Positions 1-7,810 of a stretch of DNA of 38,457 nt are shown one piece after another. Positions within the stretch are counted from its first letter, which is position 1. Each line of letters starts with the position of its first letter. The stretch covers positions 1 through 38,457 of IMG/VR virus record IMGVR_UViG_3300025286_000049; one strand, given 5' to 3'. The translations under genes were made by a program, and so were the position numbers. Source of the DNA: a virus. The notes beneath the pieces are model-generated. The model had not been told where the DNA came from. It saw only the letters and a program-made list of their open reading frames with translations, and searched no databases.

Positions 1-3000
1 TCACCCCCACCACCCCCGTCACCACCTACCCTGCGGCGGCTGGTAGTAGGGCCGCAGATCAGCTCATTCGTGGAGAGGAAGAGTTTTTTCTTTCGACGTT
101 TGATGATCAACTCGCCGCCGCAAAGGCAACTGAGAGAAGCGCACGAATAGCATTACGAAATGCTGAGACTGCGTTACGGGGGAAGACAGCCAAGAAGGCA
201 TTAACACAGAGGGATTTGGCCATTGGAAGGCAACTCCCTGAAACCACACCTGGGAAGGTTGTGGAGGAAGCCCCTCCCATTGGGAGACAGGCTGTTGCGG
301 AGGTTGTGGAGGAAGTACCCGCCCCCGTCACCCCCGACCCCGACGATGTTCTTGTTCGTCTCATAAGGGATCGCACGCCTGGCGAGGCACCCACCTTTAC
401 TCTCTTGAGGCTATATGAAGGGGCGATTAGTGCAGCTAAGACCGAGGCAAGGCTGATCGTAGACGAGGGGGGCAACCGTCTGAAAGCCGTTGGTATTGGA
501 AAATTTGTGGGTGAACGGCTTGTTCCGCGTGTCCAAGACATCTCGAAACTGGATGAACTCTTCAACGCACTTCACAACGCTAGCGAAGTTACTGCGGGTA
601 GGCTGAGAGTAGCCGATGAGTTGGCTGACGACTACGCTCGGCTCCGGGAACTCACGGACTGGGAAGAGTCTATGCGGTTGGACTTCGACCCTGAAATGGC
701 AACCGTACAGGACTACTTCTACCGTGGCTGGAAGGTTCCCGAAGGAATGTTCGACGCCGCTGGTACTCAGGTTGGTCCACGGCTGGGAACAAAGCCTTCG
801 TTTGCACGGCCTAGAGCCAATGCGACTTATCAACAGATGCGGGACTTAGGTTTTGAGCCCCTGTTCTGGAATCCGTATGAGCAGTGGCGCGTCTCTCGCT
901 TGCAGGGGGTGATTCACCGGGAGCAGACACGTCTGGTCCAAGACTTAAAACAGATTGGACTTGCTGTGCCCCATTCGGGAGGCCCTGTACCTAAAGGCTG
1001 GCGTCTTCCAGAGGTTGGACCGGCCTTTGAGGGGAAACCGTTTGCGGCCAATCTTGCCGACGGAACGCAAACGACGATGTATACCAAACGGTGGATCGTT
1101 CCCGAAGAGGTGGCGAAACTTCTCGATAGCATCTACGGAAAGAGGCCTGATCTACACTCAGTCCGTGTCGGCGGCAAGGACATTGACATTATGAATGTCA
1201 TTGATGCTGCCGTGTTCATTCCCAAGCGTGCCAAACTCTTTGGCTCTCTTTTCCAGCAGAGGGACTTCTTGCAGCGCAGTTTAGGTGGGGCCTGGAGTGG
1301 CATGGTTGATGCACTCCAGGCAGGCGAACCTGTACAGGCCGTGAGACACTTGGCCATCTGGCCCAAGTCAGCCGTGGACATCGTACTAGCGAATCTTGGA
1401 CCACGCGCCCGTACTAAGATCAGACAGCAACTGAACAGCACCGACTCTATTATTGAGGGAAGGCCCGGTGTTCATCTACGCGGTATAGTGAAAGCTGGTC
1501 TCTCGACTATCGACGTAACAATCATGCCGGGCAACATAGACGAGGTAGCCAGAGAAGTAGCAAGCGAGTCTGGCTTCTTGGGTGTCAAGAGAGTCGCTCG
1601 CGCCGTTATCGAGATCGAAAGTGCTATGCGCCGAGGCTTGTTTGAGGGAGTCTACCCAGCGGCACAGATCACAGACATACGCAATAATATCGCACCGATG
1701 CTCGCTAGGCAGTATCCGTCCCTGACCGACGAGGCCCTGAACGGTCTGATCGCACAGGTCACTAACAAGCGGTACTCTACGATCCCTGCCTCCCAGAGCG
1801 TTCTTCAGAATCGCGCTTGGCGCGAGACGTTTAAGAGAGTGTTCTTCTCCATTGGTGAGAACGAAGGACTGCTCCGGCAGGGAACGAGCACCTTCCACGG
1901 GCCGGAGAGGGCGTTTTGGCGCAAACACTGGATTGGGGCGTATCTATCCCTGATAGCCACCGCTAACGTGATCCACTTCGCTTCCACCGGCAAGATGCTG
2001 CCCAAGGACAGGTACTCACCTATCTCCAAAGATCGTTTTGGCCCCTTGCCCTTTGGTTTTAATATCAACTTCGCATCCCCCACCCTCCCTTTTGTGGGCC
2101 GTGGACGCAACGAGCTTCTTCTTGATCTTGCTGGGCAGTTAGACACGGTCTTCAAGATACTTGACCCGATATCGTTCATCTCGTCTAGGCAATCGGTGCC
2201 GATTCGAGCAATTCAGAACCAGTTCACAGGTAAAGACTTCTTCAACCAGCCGATAGATGAGGTGGGGCCCGGTGGCTTCTTCTCCCGTACCCTCCAGTTG
2301 CTCAGTGATACGCTCGCTCCCATCGGGATCGGCACGTCCGCATTGCAGATTCTCCGGCAGCAGGTTCCTGCGACGCAGGCTCTGATACCACCGTCTGAGG
2401 AGCGGGGAGGTACGCCTCTACAGATTATTCAGGCCACTGGTCTTAACGTCAAAGCTGCAAGCACGAAGAGAATGTTAGAGGAAGAGGCTGCGAGGATGTT
2501 CCCTGGAGAGCCCTGGGACACGCTGACGCCGACGCAACGCGATAAGGTTGTCTCTAAGCCCGATATCGAGAAGGAGCTTATGCTCCGGAATGAGATATCA
2601 GTTGCGCGGGGCAGCGACATCGCGATTTACTATGCGGAGAGAGACAAGATCAATGAGGACCGAGACGTACTCATAGCTGCGTTGGCTGAGAGAGTCGGTC
2701 CGAGTCGGGAGTTCGTGTTGGCGCTTTCTCAGCATCAGGGAGACCGTGCGGTAGAGTTGCGGGCTCTACGCAGATTAAGCGAGAAGAACATTAAGGACTT
2801 CTCCAAGCGGGAGGTACGCACCAGCAAGGCAGACATAGCGTTGGCGGATTACTATAAAGCTCTCTTTGAGACTCAGCCGCCCTTGGAAGACCCTGTCACT
2901 TTTGATTATGACTTTGCCCGACGAGAACAGATTCTCAAGGACTGGCGGGACGAGCATTCCGATGTAGCCGATGCTGTCCTGGAGTTCCTGCGTCGGAACG

Positions 3001-3425
3001 AACATCCCCTGGTGCGAGAACTCAGGGAAGACAGGGATGTGATAGCAGATTCTGGTTACTGGGACATCACTGATACCTTGATCGACTCCCAAGGAATCCG
3101 TGATCTCTGGGAACGGTACCATGAGGAACCCAAATCAGACCGACCGGTCTTCCTCAGAAATTTGATGAATAAGAACCCGGAACAACATATGAAGTTCATA
3201 GACGCCCAAGCAGTGATCGACCGTTTTAAACACGCTAAACGTACTACCAACTGTGATCTCGACCGGAATCTTTTGAAGTGGGGCTACGTCTCCGTTCCAA
3301 AATGTAAAGATGTCATAGAAGAGCTTCGGGCAAGGCAGCTCAAGAAACTACGAGAGGATGGATTTAATCCTGACCCTGTGGAGGTTATGGGTAATGGCTC
3401 AAGTACAGGACGTGCGTTGCCCTAA
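1..3425 (+). CDS. Giant virion (probable internal/ejection) protein, C-terminal part, 5' end cut by window
   Basis: The frame whose first full codon is at base 3 is open from the window edge to the TAA at 3423-3425, so the start lies outside the window or at the other end of it. The first ~120 codons are Pro/Glu/Ala-rich linker (PAPVTPDPDD-type). The middle is long helical sequence; a hydrophobic stretch around 1925-1985 (WIGAYLSLIATANVIHF) is followed by a Pro/Phe/Gly-rich segment (FGPLPFGFNINFASPTLPF). That order recalls the membrane-proximal end of large phage ejection proteins and large polyvalent proteins; I recognise the style, not a named family. The C-terminal 250 residues are charged helices. 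It follows portal and an 891-residue protein if the ends are joined, which fits an internal virion protein released into the host with the DNA. A catalytic domain could be hidden; none was seen. Confidence 0.8.
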   Translation, partial: TPTTPVTTYPAAAGSRAADQLIRGEEEFFLSTFDDQLAAAKATERSARIALRNAETALRGKTAKKALTQRDLAIGRQLPETTPGKVVEEAPPIGRQAVAEVVEEVPAPVTPDPDDVLVRLIRDRTPGEAPTFTLLRLYEGAISAAKTEARLIVDEGGNRLKAVGIGKFVGERLVPRVQDISKLDELFNALHNASEVTAGRLRVADELADDYARLRELTDWEESMRLDFDPEMATVQDYFYRGWKVPEGMFDAAGTQVGPRLGTKPSFARPRANATYQQMRDLGFEPLFWNPYEQWRVSRLQGVIHREQTRLVQDLKQIGLAVPHSGGPVPKGWRLPEVGPAFEGKPFAANLADGTQTTMYTKRWIVPEEVAKLLDSIYGKRPDLHSVRVGGKDIDIMNVIDAAVFIPKRAKLFGSLFQQRDFLQRSLGGAWSGMVDALQAGEPVQAVRHLAIWPKSAVDIVLANLGPRARTKIRQQLNSTDSIIEGRPGVHLRGIVKAGLSTIDVTIMPGNIDEVAREVASESGFLGVKRVARAVIEIESAMRRGLFEGVYPAAQITDIRNNIAPMLARQYPSLTDEALNGLIAQVTNKRYSTIPASQSVLQNRAWRETFKRVFFSIGENEGLLRQGTSTFHGPERAFWRKHWIGAYLSLIATANVIHFASTGKMLPKDRYSPISKDRFGPLPFGFNINFASPTLPFVGRGRNELLLDLAGQLDTVFKILDPISFISSRQSVPIRAIQNQFTGKDFFNQPIDEVGPGGFFSRTLQLLSDTLAPIGIGTSALQILRQQVPATQALIPPSEERGGTPLQIIQATGLNVKAASTKRMLEEEAARMFPGEPWDTLTPTQRDKVVSKPDIEKELMLRNEISVARGSDIAIYYAERDKINEDRDVLIAALAERVGPSREFVLALSQHQGDRAVELRALRRLSEKNIKDFSKREVRTSKADIALADYYKALFETQPPLEDPVTFDYDFARREQILKDWRDEHSDVADAVLEFLRRNEHPLVRELREDRDVIADSGYWDITDTLIDSQGIRDLWERYHEEPKSDRPVFLRNLMNKNPEQHMKFIDAQAVIDRFKHAKRTTNCDLDRNLLKWGYVSVPKCKDVIEELRARQLKKLREDGFNPDPVEVMGNGSSTGRALP

Positions 3426-3561
3426 TTGCAGCAAGAAGCTGGCTGAGAGGCTGGAGGGCACACTGGTGGCTTTCTGCCGTGGGTGCAAGAGGATTGTTTC
3501 TGTACATCACCCCAAGCCCATTGCGGACTTGACAGGGGAACTGCGTCCTGTCAATACTTAG
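3394..3561 (+). CDS. Com-like zinc-ribbon protein (55 aa)
   Basis: Small protein with two CxxC knuckles, Cys9/Cys12 (RCPNCSKKL) and Cys28/Cys31 (FCRGCKRIV), spaced as in the Com family of phage zinc-ribbon translational regulators (phage Mu Com activates mom translation). The ATG at 3394 is chosen over one at 3358 because GAGG at 3381-3384 sits about nine bases upstream and the earlier start would read deep inside the giant gene. It still overlaps that gene's 3' end by 32 bases, suggesting coupled translation. No mom-like gene is evident nearby, so the RNA or DNA it binds is unknown. A terminator hairpin follows. Confidence 0.7.
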   Translation: MAQVQDVRCPNCSKKLAERLEGTLVAFCRGCKRIVSVHHPKPIADLTGELRPVNT

Positions 3562-3601
3562 GTGCTGTAGGCAGATAATCGGATAGGGACTGAAGTGCGC
3601 T

Positions 3602-3632
3602 AAGTCGCCTCGTAAGGGGCGACTTCTCTTTT
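3602..3632 (+). terminator. Rho-independent terminator
   Basis: A perfect 8-bp stem, AAGTCGCC (3602-3609) with GGCGACTT (3618-3625), and an 8-base loop, followed by TCTCTTTT. It closes the ejection-protein/Com-like unit ahead of the scaffold and capsid genes and could lower read-through between them. Confidence 0.8.
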
Positions 3633-3672
3633 ACGGCGATTCCCTATGTATGGGAGATGCTGGGAGGGATAG

Positions 3673-4434
3673 ATGGTACAGGAAGAGAAGTCAGATTCGC
3701 TCACTGATGAGGATGCCTCCTCAGAGGAAGGCGAGATTGACTACAAGGCGATGGCAGACGCCGCTATTGCTGAACGCGACAAGGCTCAGACGAGGATCAA
3801 ACAGCTAGAGGATGCTGGCAAATCCCGTCAGAAGACTTGGATGCAGCAGCAGGATCGGGACAGGATGCTATTGGGTATCCAGGAAGAGGTGAAGTCGTCC
3901 AGAGAGATCAATGCCGCGTTGGTAGATGCCTTGACCAGAGGCGATACCGACGAGTTGGCTGGTAGAGTACGGGAGATCGAAACAAAGTCAGAGGCGGCAC
4001 GGACCGGGATCGATAACAGAGAGATAAGCACTTCTCTGGTGAACACGATCTTCCAGCAGGCTGAGGATGCGGGATTAGACCCTCAGACAGCACCGGAGTT
4101 TGAGGAGATACGCGCTGAATATGAGGCCATAAGGTCCAGTCCCAATCCCCAGGGCCTGACAACAGAGCTATACCAATTGGCCCTGAAGGCCGGACAGATC
4201 TCTAATGATTACAAATCAGAGTCGAACTTCAACAATCGGATCAAGGAGATGGAGGAGAGGTTGACCAAGGCCCAGGATAATGCCAAAGAGGTCGCCGACA
4301 AGGCTGAAGAAGAGGGTTTCATAACCGATACCGGCAGGAGCACTCCTGTTCCGAGGCCCACGACCAAAGCACAGGCGGCCAAGCTATACAACGAGGGCAA
4401 GATCACCTCCATAGAATACGCTAAACATAGGTAG
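3673..4434 (+). CDS. Probable capsid assembly scaffolding protein
   Basis: A 253-residue, highly charged, almost wholly helical protein with an acidic N-terminus (EEKSDSLTDEDASSEEGE), predicted coiled coil from about residue 25 to 60 and again from 175 to 215, and few aromatics. Its place seven bases upstream of the major capsid gene is the usual place of phage scaffolds, which template procapsid assembly and then leave or are digested. The start has a good site (GGGAGGG at 3662-3668). No protease domain is visible in it or beside it, so removal would be by exit or by an unrecognised protease. The assignment rests on composition and position, since scaffolds diverge quickly in sequence. Confidence 0.65.
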   Translation: MVQEEKSDSLTDEDASSEEGEIDYKAMADAAIAERDKAQTRIKQLEDAGKSRQKTWMQQQDRDRMLLGIQEEVKSSREINAALVDALTRGDTDELAGRVREIETKSEAARTGIDNREISTSLVNTIFQQAEDAGLDPQTAPEFEEIRAEYEAIRSSPNPQGLTTELYQLALKAGQISNDYKSESNFNNRIKEMEERLTKAQDNAKEVADKAEEEGFITDTGRSTPVPRPTTKAQAAKLYNEGKITSIEYAKHR

Positions 4435-4441
4435 GTAACCC

Positions 4442-5314
4442 ATGCCAGTAACAACTGCTTCTGACCTAGACAGTTTGATACAAGTAATAGTCGGAGAGAT
4501 GCGTTTCACCGCACGTCACGCGGTGCCGATGGCCAACCTGGTCACTCGGGTGGATATGCCGGAGAACAGAGGGGCGCCTTTCGACCTCCCGAAGCTAGAC
4601 ACGTTGACGGCAGTGAACCTCACTGAGGGCGTGGATGTCACCTCCTTCGAGACGGTCACGGACACAGATGTGTCCATAGATCCGACGGAGGTAGGGGTGT
4701 TCGTTGCTCTTTCGGACAGGTCTCTCAGAAGGGCACCGACAGCTTTCGAGTCGGCGGTCGCAGGAGAAGCGGCCCGTGCTTATGCCTACAAGCTGGACCT
4801 CGACCTATTGAGACAGTTGGACAGCTTCAGCACCAGCCTTGTCGGTGCGAATACAGCGGTTGGTATAAACCACTTGTCAGCAGCCAGGTCGAGGGTCAAG
4901 GGTGGCTCAGAGCCGGGACAGGGTCCTGTTCATGTGGTCTTGCATCCTTACGGGATAAAGGACATTGTGGACGATCTCGTTCCTGCGGTCTCTAACTCCA
5001 TTCCGGCGGGTATCTCGGACGATGTCACTCGTCAGTACCTGACTGAGAACTTCGTCGGCAACACCAAGCTCTACGGTATGAGTGTCTGGGAAGACGGGAA
5101 CATAGAGATAGATACTTCGAACGATGCCAAGGGCGGGGTGTTCTGTCAGAACGCCATCTTCCTGGCAATCACGATGGAGCCCACGCAGGAGAAGCAGAGG
5201 GATGCCAGCTTGCGTGGTGACGAGGTTGTGGTCGTTGGAGAGTACGGGTATGCGGAATGGCTGGATGCGGCGGGAGTCGAGATTTACCACGACGCGACAG
5301 CCCCGACTGCGTAG
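4442..5314 (+). CDS. Major capsid protein (HK97-fold)
   Basis: A 290-residue protein forming the icosahedral shell. Recognisable features are the N-terminal helix leading to an E-loop-like segment (VTRVDMPENRGAPFDLPK), a strand pair with VGVFVALSDRSLRR near residues 82-95, the long spine-helix-like stretch with EAARAYAYKLDLDLLRQL (about 114-131), and a P-domain/A-domain segment with VHVVLHPYGIKDIVDDL. These are typical of HK97-fold coat proteins of tailed phages. It starts just after the scaffold gene with a weak GGTAGG-type site. The short length is normal for a coat protein made with a separate scaffold. It is one of the surest assignments in the capsid block. Confidence 0.85.
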   Translation: MPVTTASDLDSLIQVIVGEMRFTARHAVPMANLVTRVDMPENRGAPFDLPKLDTLTAVNLTEGVDVTSFETVTDTDVSIDPTEVGVFVALSDRSLRRAPTAFESAVAGEAARAYAYKLDLDLLRQLDSFSTSLVGANTAVGINHLSAARSRVKGGSEPGQGPVHVVLHPYGIKDIVDDLVPAVSNSIPAGISDDVTRQYLTENFVGNTKLYGMSVWEDGNIEIDTSNDAKGGVFCQNAIFLAITMEPTQEKQRDASLRGDEVVVVGEYGYAEWLDAAGVEIYHDATAPTA

Positions 5315-5361
5315 CGGGTGTAACGGGTAGTTATCAGCGACCTGAAGAAGGGCCTGGGTCG

Positions 5362-5403
5362 GGAGGGGAGGCCGGTTAGGCCTTCCCTCCTCTGGCACGC
5401 CAG
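5362..5403 (+). other. Hairpin pair between capsid and decoration genes
   Basis: A 12-bp stem with one G-U pair (5362-5373 with 5379-5390, loop GGTTA), followed at 5392-5403 by a short CTGGC/GCCAG hairpin. There is no T-run after either, so they look more like mRNA processing or stabilising structures than a terminator. They lie directly downstream of the most highly expressed type of gene in a phage. Confidence 0.55.
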
Positions 5404-5424
5404 AAGGACAAAAAGGAGAAGTCC

Positions 5425-6183
5425 ATGCCATCAGGGATAATTTACGGTAAGCCGGGAGAACAGTTCCAAGAGCATCAGTACAAGCGCCACAACTTCGGGA
5501 CCAAGATGTACATCAACGATAGCGTCTGGGTCTATGCACAGATGGGTCCTACTGTGGGTGTTGCTGGGAGTTTGTACCAGTCAGAGGCGGTCACGGCTAA
5601 CTGGAACTCGAAAACAGTGGATACGGCCAGAGCAGTTGGTGCTACCCAGATATCGGCGACTATTGGGGGCACCGCCACGGTACAGGATGAGTTCGACGAG
5701 GGGTATGTCGTGATCGAGGACGATGCGGGGGAAGGGCACCTCTACCACATAGCCCGCGCATGGAAGGCCGGAGACTCTAATGCGCAAGCCGATGGGAGTG
5801 CCGTACAGACGGTCAACCTCATATCGGGCGAGAGTGTCCAAGTAGCTCTGACCACGTCTACGACTCTGTCGTTCTTCAAGAACAAGCTGGACGAGGTCAT
5901 CGTACATCCCTCGCCGCCTACTGCGGCGGTTGTGGGGGTTGCCATGAAGGCTGTCACCGCTAGCTATTACTGCTGGCTCCAGGTCAGGGGTCCGGCATCG
6001 GTGAAGGCCGATGGTACTCTGGTAGCTGGTAGGGGGGTCAGGGCCTCAGAGGACGATGATGGTGCGGTAGCGGCGCTCGACTACGATGAGAGCGGTAGGG
6101 ACGAGGTCCCGTTGGGGTCGGTCATAGATATCGGCACTGATACAGAACACGCCGCTATCGACCTCAACATACCTGGGTACTAG
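5425..6183 (+). CDS. Putative capsid decoration / head structural protein
   Basis: A 252-residue protein, rich in Gly, Ala, Val and Thr and predicted to be mostly beta strand. A Gly/Val-rich C-terminal half (VGVAMKAVTASYYCWLQVRG, then VKADGTLVAGRGV) resembles small beta-barrel head proteins found directly after phage coat genes (the DUF2190-like style). It has a strong ribosome binding site (AAAAGGAG just upstream) and follows the capsid gene across a hairpin pair. A role as decoration or cement protein on the outer shell is inferred from position and fold style; a minor head protein is the alternative. No signal peptide or membrane segment. Confidence 0.5.
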   Translation: MPSGIIYGKPGEQFQEHQYKRHNFGTKMYINDSVWVYAQMGPTVGVAGSLYQSEAVTANWNSKTVDTARAVGATQISATIGGTATVQDEFDEGYVVIEDDAGEGHLYHIARAWKAGDSNAQADGSAVQTVNLISGESVQVALTTSTTLSFFKNKLDEVIVHPSPPTAAVVGVAMKAVTASYYCWLQVRGPASVKADGTLVAGRGVRASEDDDGAVAALDYDESGRDEVPLGSVIDIGTDTEHAAIDLNIPGY

Positions 6184-6204
6184 CCAGTCGCACAGATGAC
6201 ATGA

Positions 6205-6232
6205 GGGGGCTGGGCCTTCGGGCCCGGCCTCC
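6205..6232 (+). other. 12-bp hairpin with TTCG tetraloop
   Basis: Bases 6205-6216 pair with 6221-6232 (two G-U pairs), closed by the very stable TTCG loop. No T-run follows, so an mRNA 3'-end stabiliser or partial terminator is likelier than a strong terminator. It sits between the decoration-like gene and the next reading frame. Confidence 0.55.
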
Positions 6233-6277
6233 ATCCCAAGCCGAGGAGATTCCGTCAGATACAGAAGGGGGTAGTAG

Positions 6278-6814
6278 ATGGTACAGCAAGGTACAAGACC
6301 TACAGTTAGGACCGAGGAGATGATCACCAGCGGGGAGAAGAGACGCTATTGGGACCCGGCAGACGGTCTCTGGACACATCAGTTAGCTGGTAACGCCTCG
6401 GCAGAGAGGTTCTATACCCGCACCAAGGGTTTCCTCCTACAACCCCCTGGGGAGCTTGCCATCTATGTCAACAATGAACTCTTAGACAGCAAGCATCCAG
6501 ACATGAGGCAGAGGGAGATAGACAAACAGAAGGCCTACGCTGGTCCATACCCTGTAGGTGAGAAGAAAACCATATGTAGGTGTAGTCAGTGGTTTGATAA
6601 GAACTGCGACACATGGGATGAGCATTATGGCCAATTGGGCCTATTAGTGCATCATCTGGTCAAGGATGAGATGAGCGACAGGGCCACATCCATGACCGAG
6701 GATGATATCTCGGCTGTTGTGGACCGTCTGGCCAACGAGGGATACAAGCTCGTTAAGGAAGATGATGGGAATAACGATAATAGTCAAGAGAAGAAAGAAC
6801 GAGAGTGGGTCTAG
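6278..6814 (+). CDS. Unknown protein in the virion block (178 aa)
   Basis: I do not recognise this protein. It is hydrophilic and mixed in charge, has a CRC motif near residue 91 (TICRCSQWFDKNCDTW), a central helical part (YGQLGLLVHHLVKDEM) and a low-complexity acidic/Asn tail (EDDGNNDNSQEKKER). GAAGGGGG upstream of the ATG supports the start. The position between capsid/decoration and tail genes suggests a head-completion or head-associated role, but nothing in the sequence proves it. Its 3' end overlaps the next frame by about 50 bases. Confidence 0.6.
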   Translation: MVQQGTRPTVRTEEMITSGEKRRYWDPADGLWTHQLAGNASAERFYTRTKGFLLQPPGELAIYVNNELLDSKHPDMRQREIDKQKAYAGPYPVGEKKTICRCSQWFDKNCDTWDEHYGQLGLLVHHLVKDEMSDRATSMTEDDISAVVDRLANEGYKLVKEDDGNNDNSQEKKEREWV

Positions 6815-7082
6815 CGTGACCTTCGGGTCTCGGCCTGTTCCGAAGGCCAAGATCCATGAGGACCGCAGCAACGTCAGTGGGCGTCACTTGTCCGTTATTG
6901 TTCCTATGGCGGAGAGCATGGAGCCCTCAGAACTCAGGGAACACGCGCATTACCTCCGGGAGAAGCTGAAGAGGGATGACATCACAGAGGATTCCATATC
7001 GGCCAAGATAGAGAAAGGCCATCATCCCACTCCCAAACCTTCCATGAAGCCGTCCTCGAAGAAAAGAATGGCGGGTGGATAG
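6762..7082 (+). CDS. Small basic virion-block protein, start uncertain
   Basis: An unrecognised protein of about 106 residues, with a helical centre (MEPSELREHAHYLREKLKR) and a Lys/Pro/Ser-rich basic tail (TPKPSMKPSSKKRMAGG). Two starts are possible: the ATG pair at 6762/6765 behind AAGGAA (6755-6760), which overlaps the upstream gene by about 50 bases, or a GTG at 6816 just after the upstream stop. The first has the better ribosome binding site and is used here. The basic tail might contact DNA or an acidic partner; this is inference only. Confidence 0.55.
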   Translation: MMGITIIVKRRKNESGSSVTFGSRPVPKAKIHEDRSNVSGRHLSVIVPMAESMEPSELREHAHYLREKLKRDDITEDSISAKIEKGHHPTPKPSMKPSSKKRMAGG

Positions 7083-7085
7083 GAA

Positions 7086-7409
7086 GTGGCTTTCGGTCCT
7101 ATATCGGGCGGAGCTTACGACCAGACCGTTACGGCTACTGCGGCAGGGATAGGTAGCGACAACATACCGAACGGTGCGGCGTCTGCTGAGGGATATGTGC
7201 GTACAGCGGCAGTTGTTGAGTACAGGGACGGAACGACTCCCACCGCGAGCAAGGGTAGGCAGTGGAACGCTACCGATACCATAATACTCAGGAGCCCATC
7301 TGAGATGGATGGCTTCTCGGCTATCAGGCAGTCTGGCAGCAACGCCACAATAAACTGGGAGTTCTATAACAGTCCCCAGAAGAACTCGCCTCCCGGCCTG
7401 GGGGTCTAG
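7086..7409 (+). CDS. Small beta-rich virion-block protein (107 aa)
   Basis: Unrecognised. It starts with GTG three bases after the upstream stop. The sequence is Gly/Ala/Ser/Thr-rich with short alternating segments (QTVTATAAGIGSDNIPN, TINWEFYNSPQKN), as in small beta-sandwich virion proteins. No cysteine, signal peptide or membrane segment. It and the 93-residue protein after the next hairpin look alike in style and could be tail or head-surface components. Function not known. Confidence 0.55.
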   Translation: MAFGPISGGAYDQTVTATAAGIGSDNIPNGAASAEGYVRTAAVVEYRDGTTPTASKGRQWNATDTIILRSPSEMDGFSAIRQSGSNATINWEFYNSPQKNSPPGLGV

Positions 7410-7466
7410 TTCTGGTCCAGGGACACCGGATCACTCATAGCATCTAAAACCCATATAGGTGATGAG

Positions 7467-7504
7467 CCCCCGGACATTCGGGGGTGAGCCTGGGCATCGA
7501 GCCC
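7467..7504 (+). other. Intergenic hairpins upstream of the 93-aa gene
   Basis: CCCCCG (7467-7472) pairs with CGGGGG (7479-7484), followed by GGGC/GCCC (7492-7495 with 7501-7504). No T-run. Like the other junction hairpins in this block they lie between virion genes, just ahead of the GAAGGAG ribosome binding site of the next gene. Confidence 0.45.
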
Positions 7505-7518
7505 GAAGGAGTTCAATA

Positions 7519-7800
7519 ATGTCAAACATCCTCTTGAACGGTCAGGGTTCCGAGAAGCTGACCGTGTCCTCTTCCTCTGTTGGTCTCGCGAGCATCCCCG
7601 ACGATGGTAAGCGTGCCACTATCCGTGTGACGGGCGACGCTATCCACATAGAGAATGACGGGGGCGCTGCGACCACGAACGACTTCCTGGTCAGAGCAGA
7701 AGAGGTGGTCCACTTCACTGATAACAGGTTTGAACTGACCAAGCTACGCTTCATCCGTAACTCGGGCGATGCCGTATTGTACATAACGTACTTCAACTAA
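7519..7800 (+). CDS. Small beta-sandwich-like virion-block protein (93 aa)
   Basis: Unrecognised. The ATG at 7519 is preferred over an upstream ATG at 7459 because GAAGGAG lies just before it and the extra residues would be read through a hairpin. The protein is predicted as a single beta domain with alternating hydrophobic strands (KRATIRVTGDAIHIEN, KLRFIRNSGDAVLYITYF). It precedes the fibre-like gene by ten bases and is probably co-translated with it. A fibre-base, decoration or assembly role would fit; none is shown. Confidence 0.6.
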   Translation: MSNILLNGQGSEKLTVSSSSVGLASIPDDGKRATIRVTGDAIHIENDGGAATTNDFLVRAEEVVHFTDNRFELTKLRFIRNSGDAVLYITYFN

Positions 7801-7810
7801 GGAGACCGTA

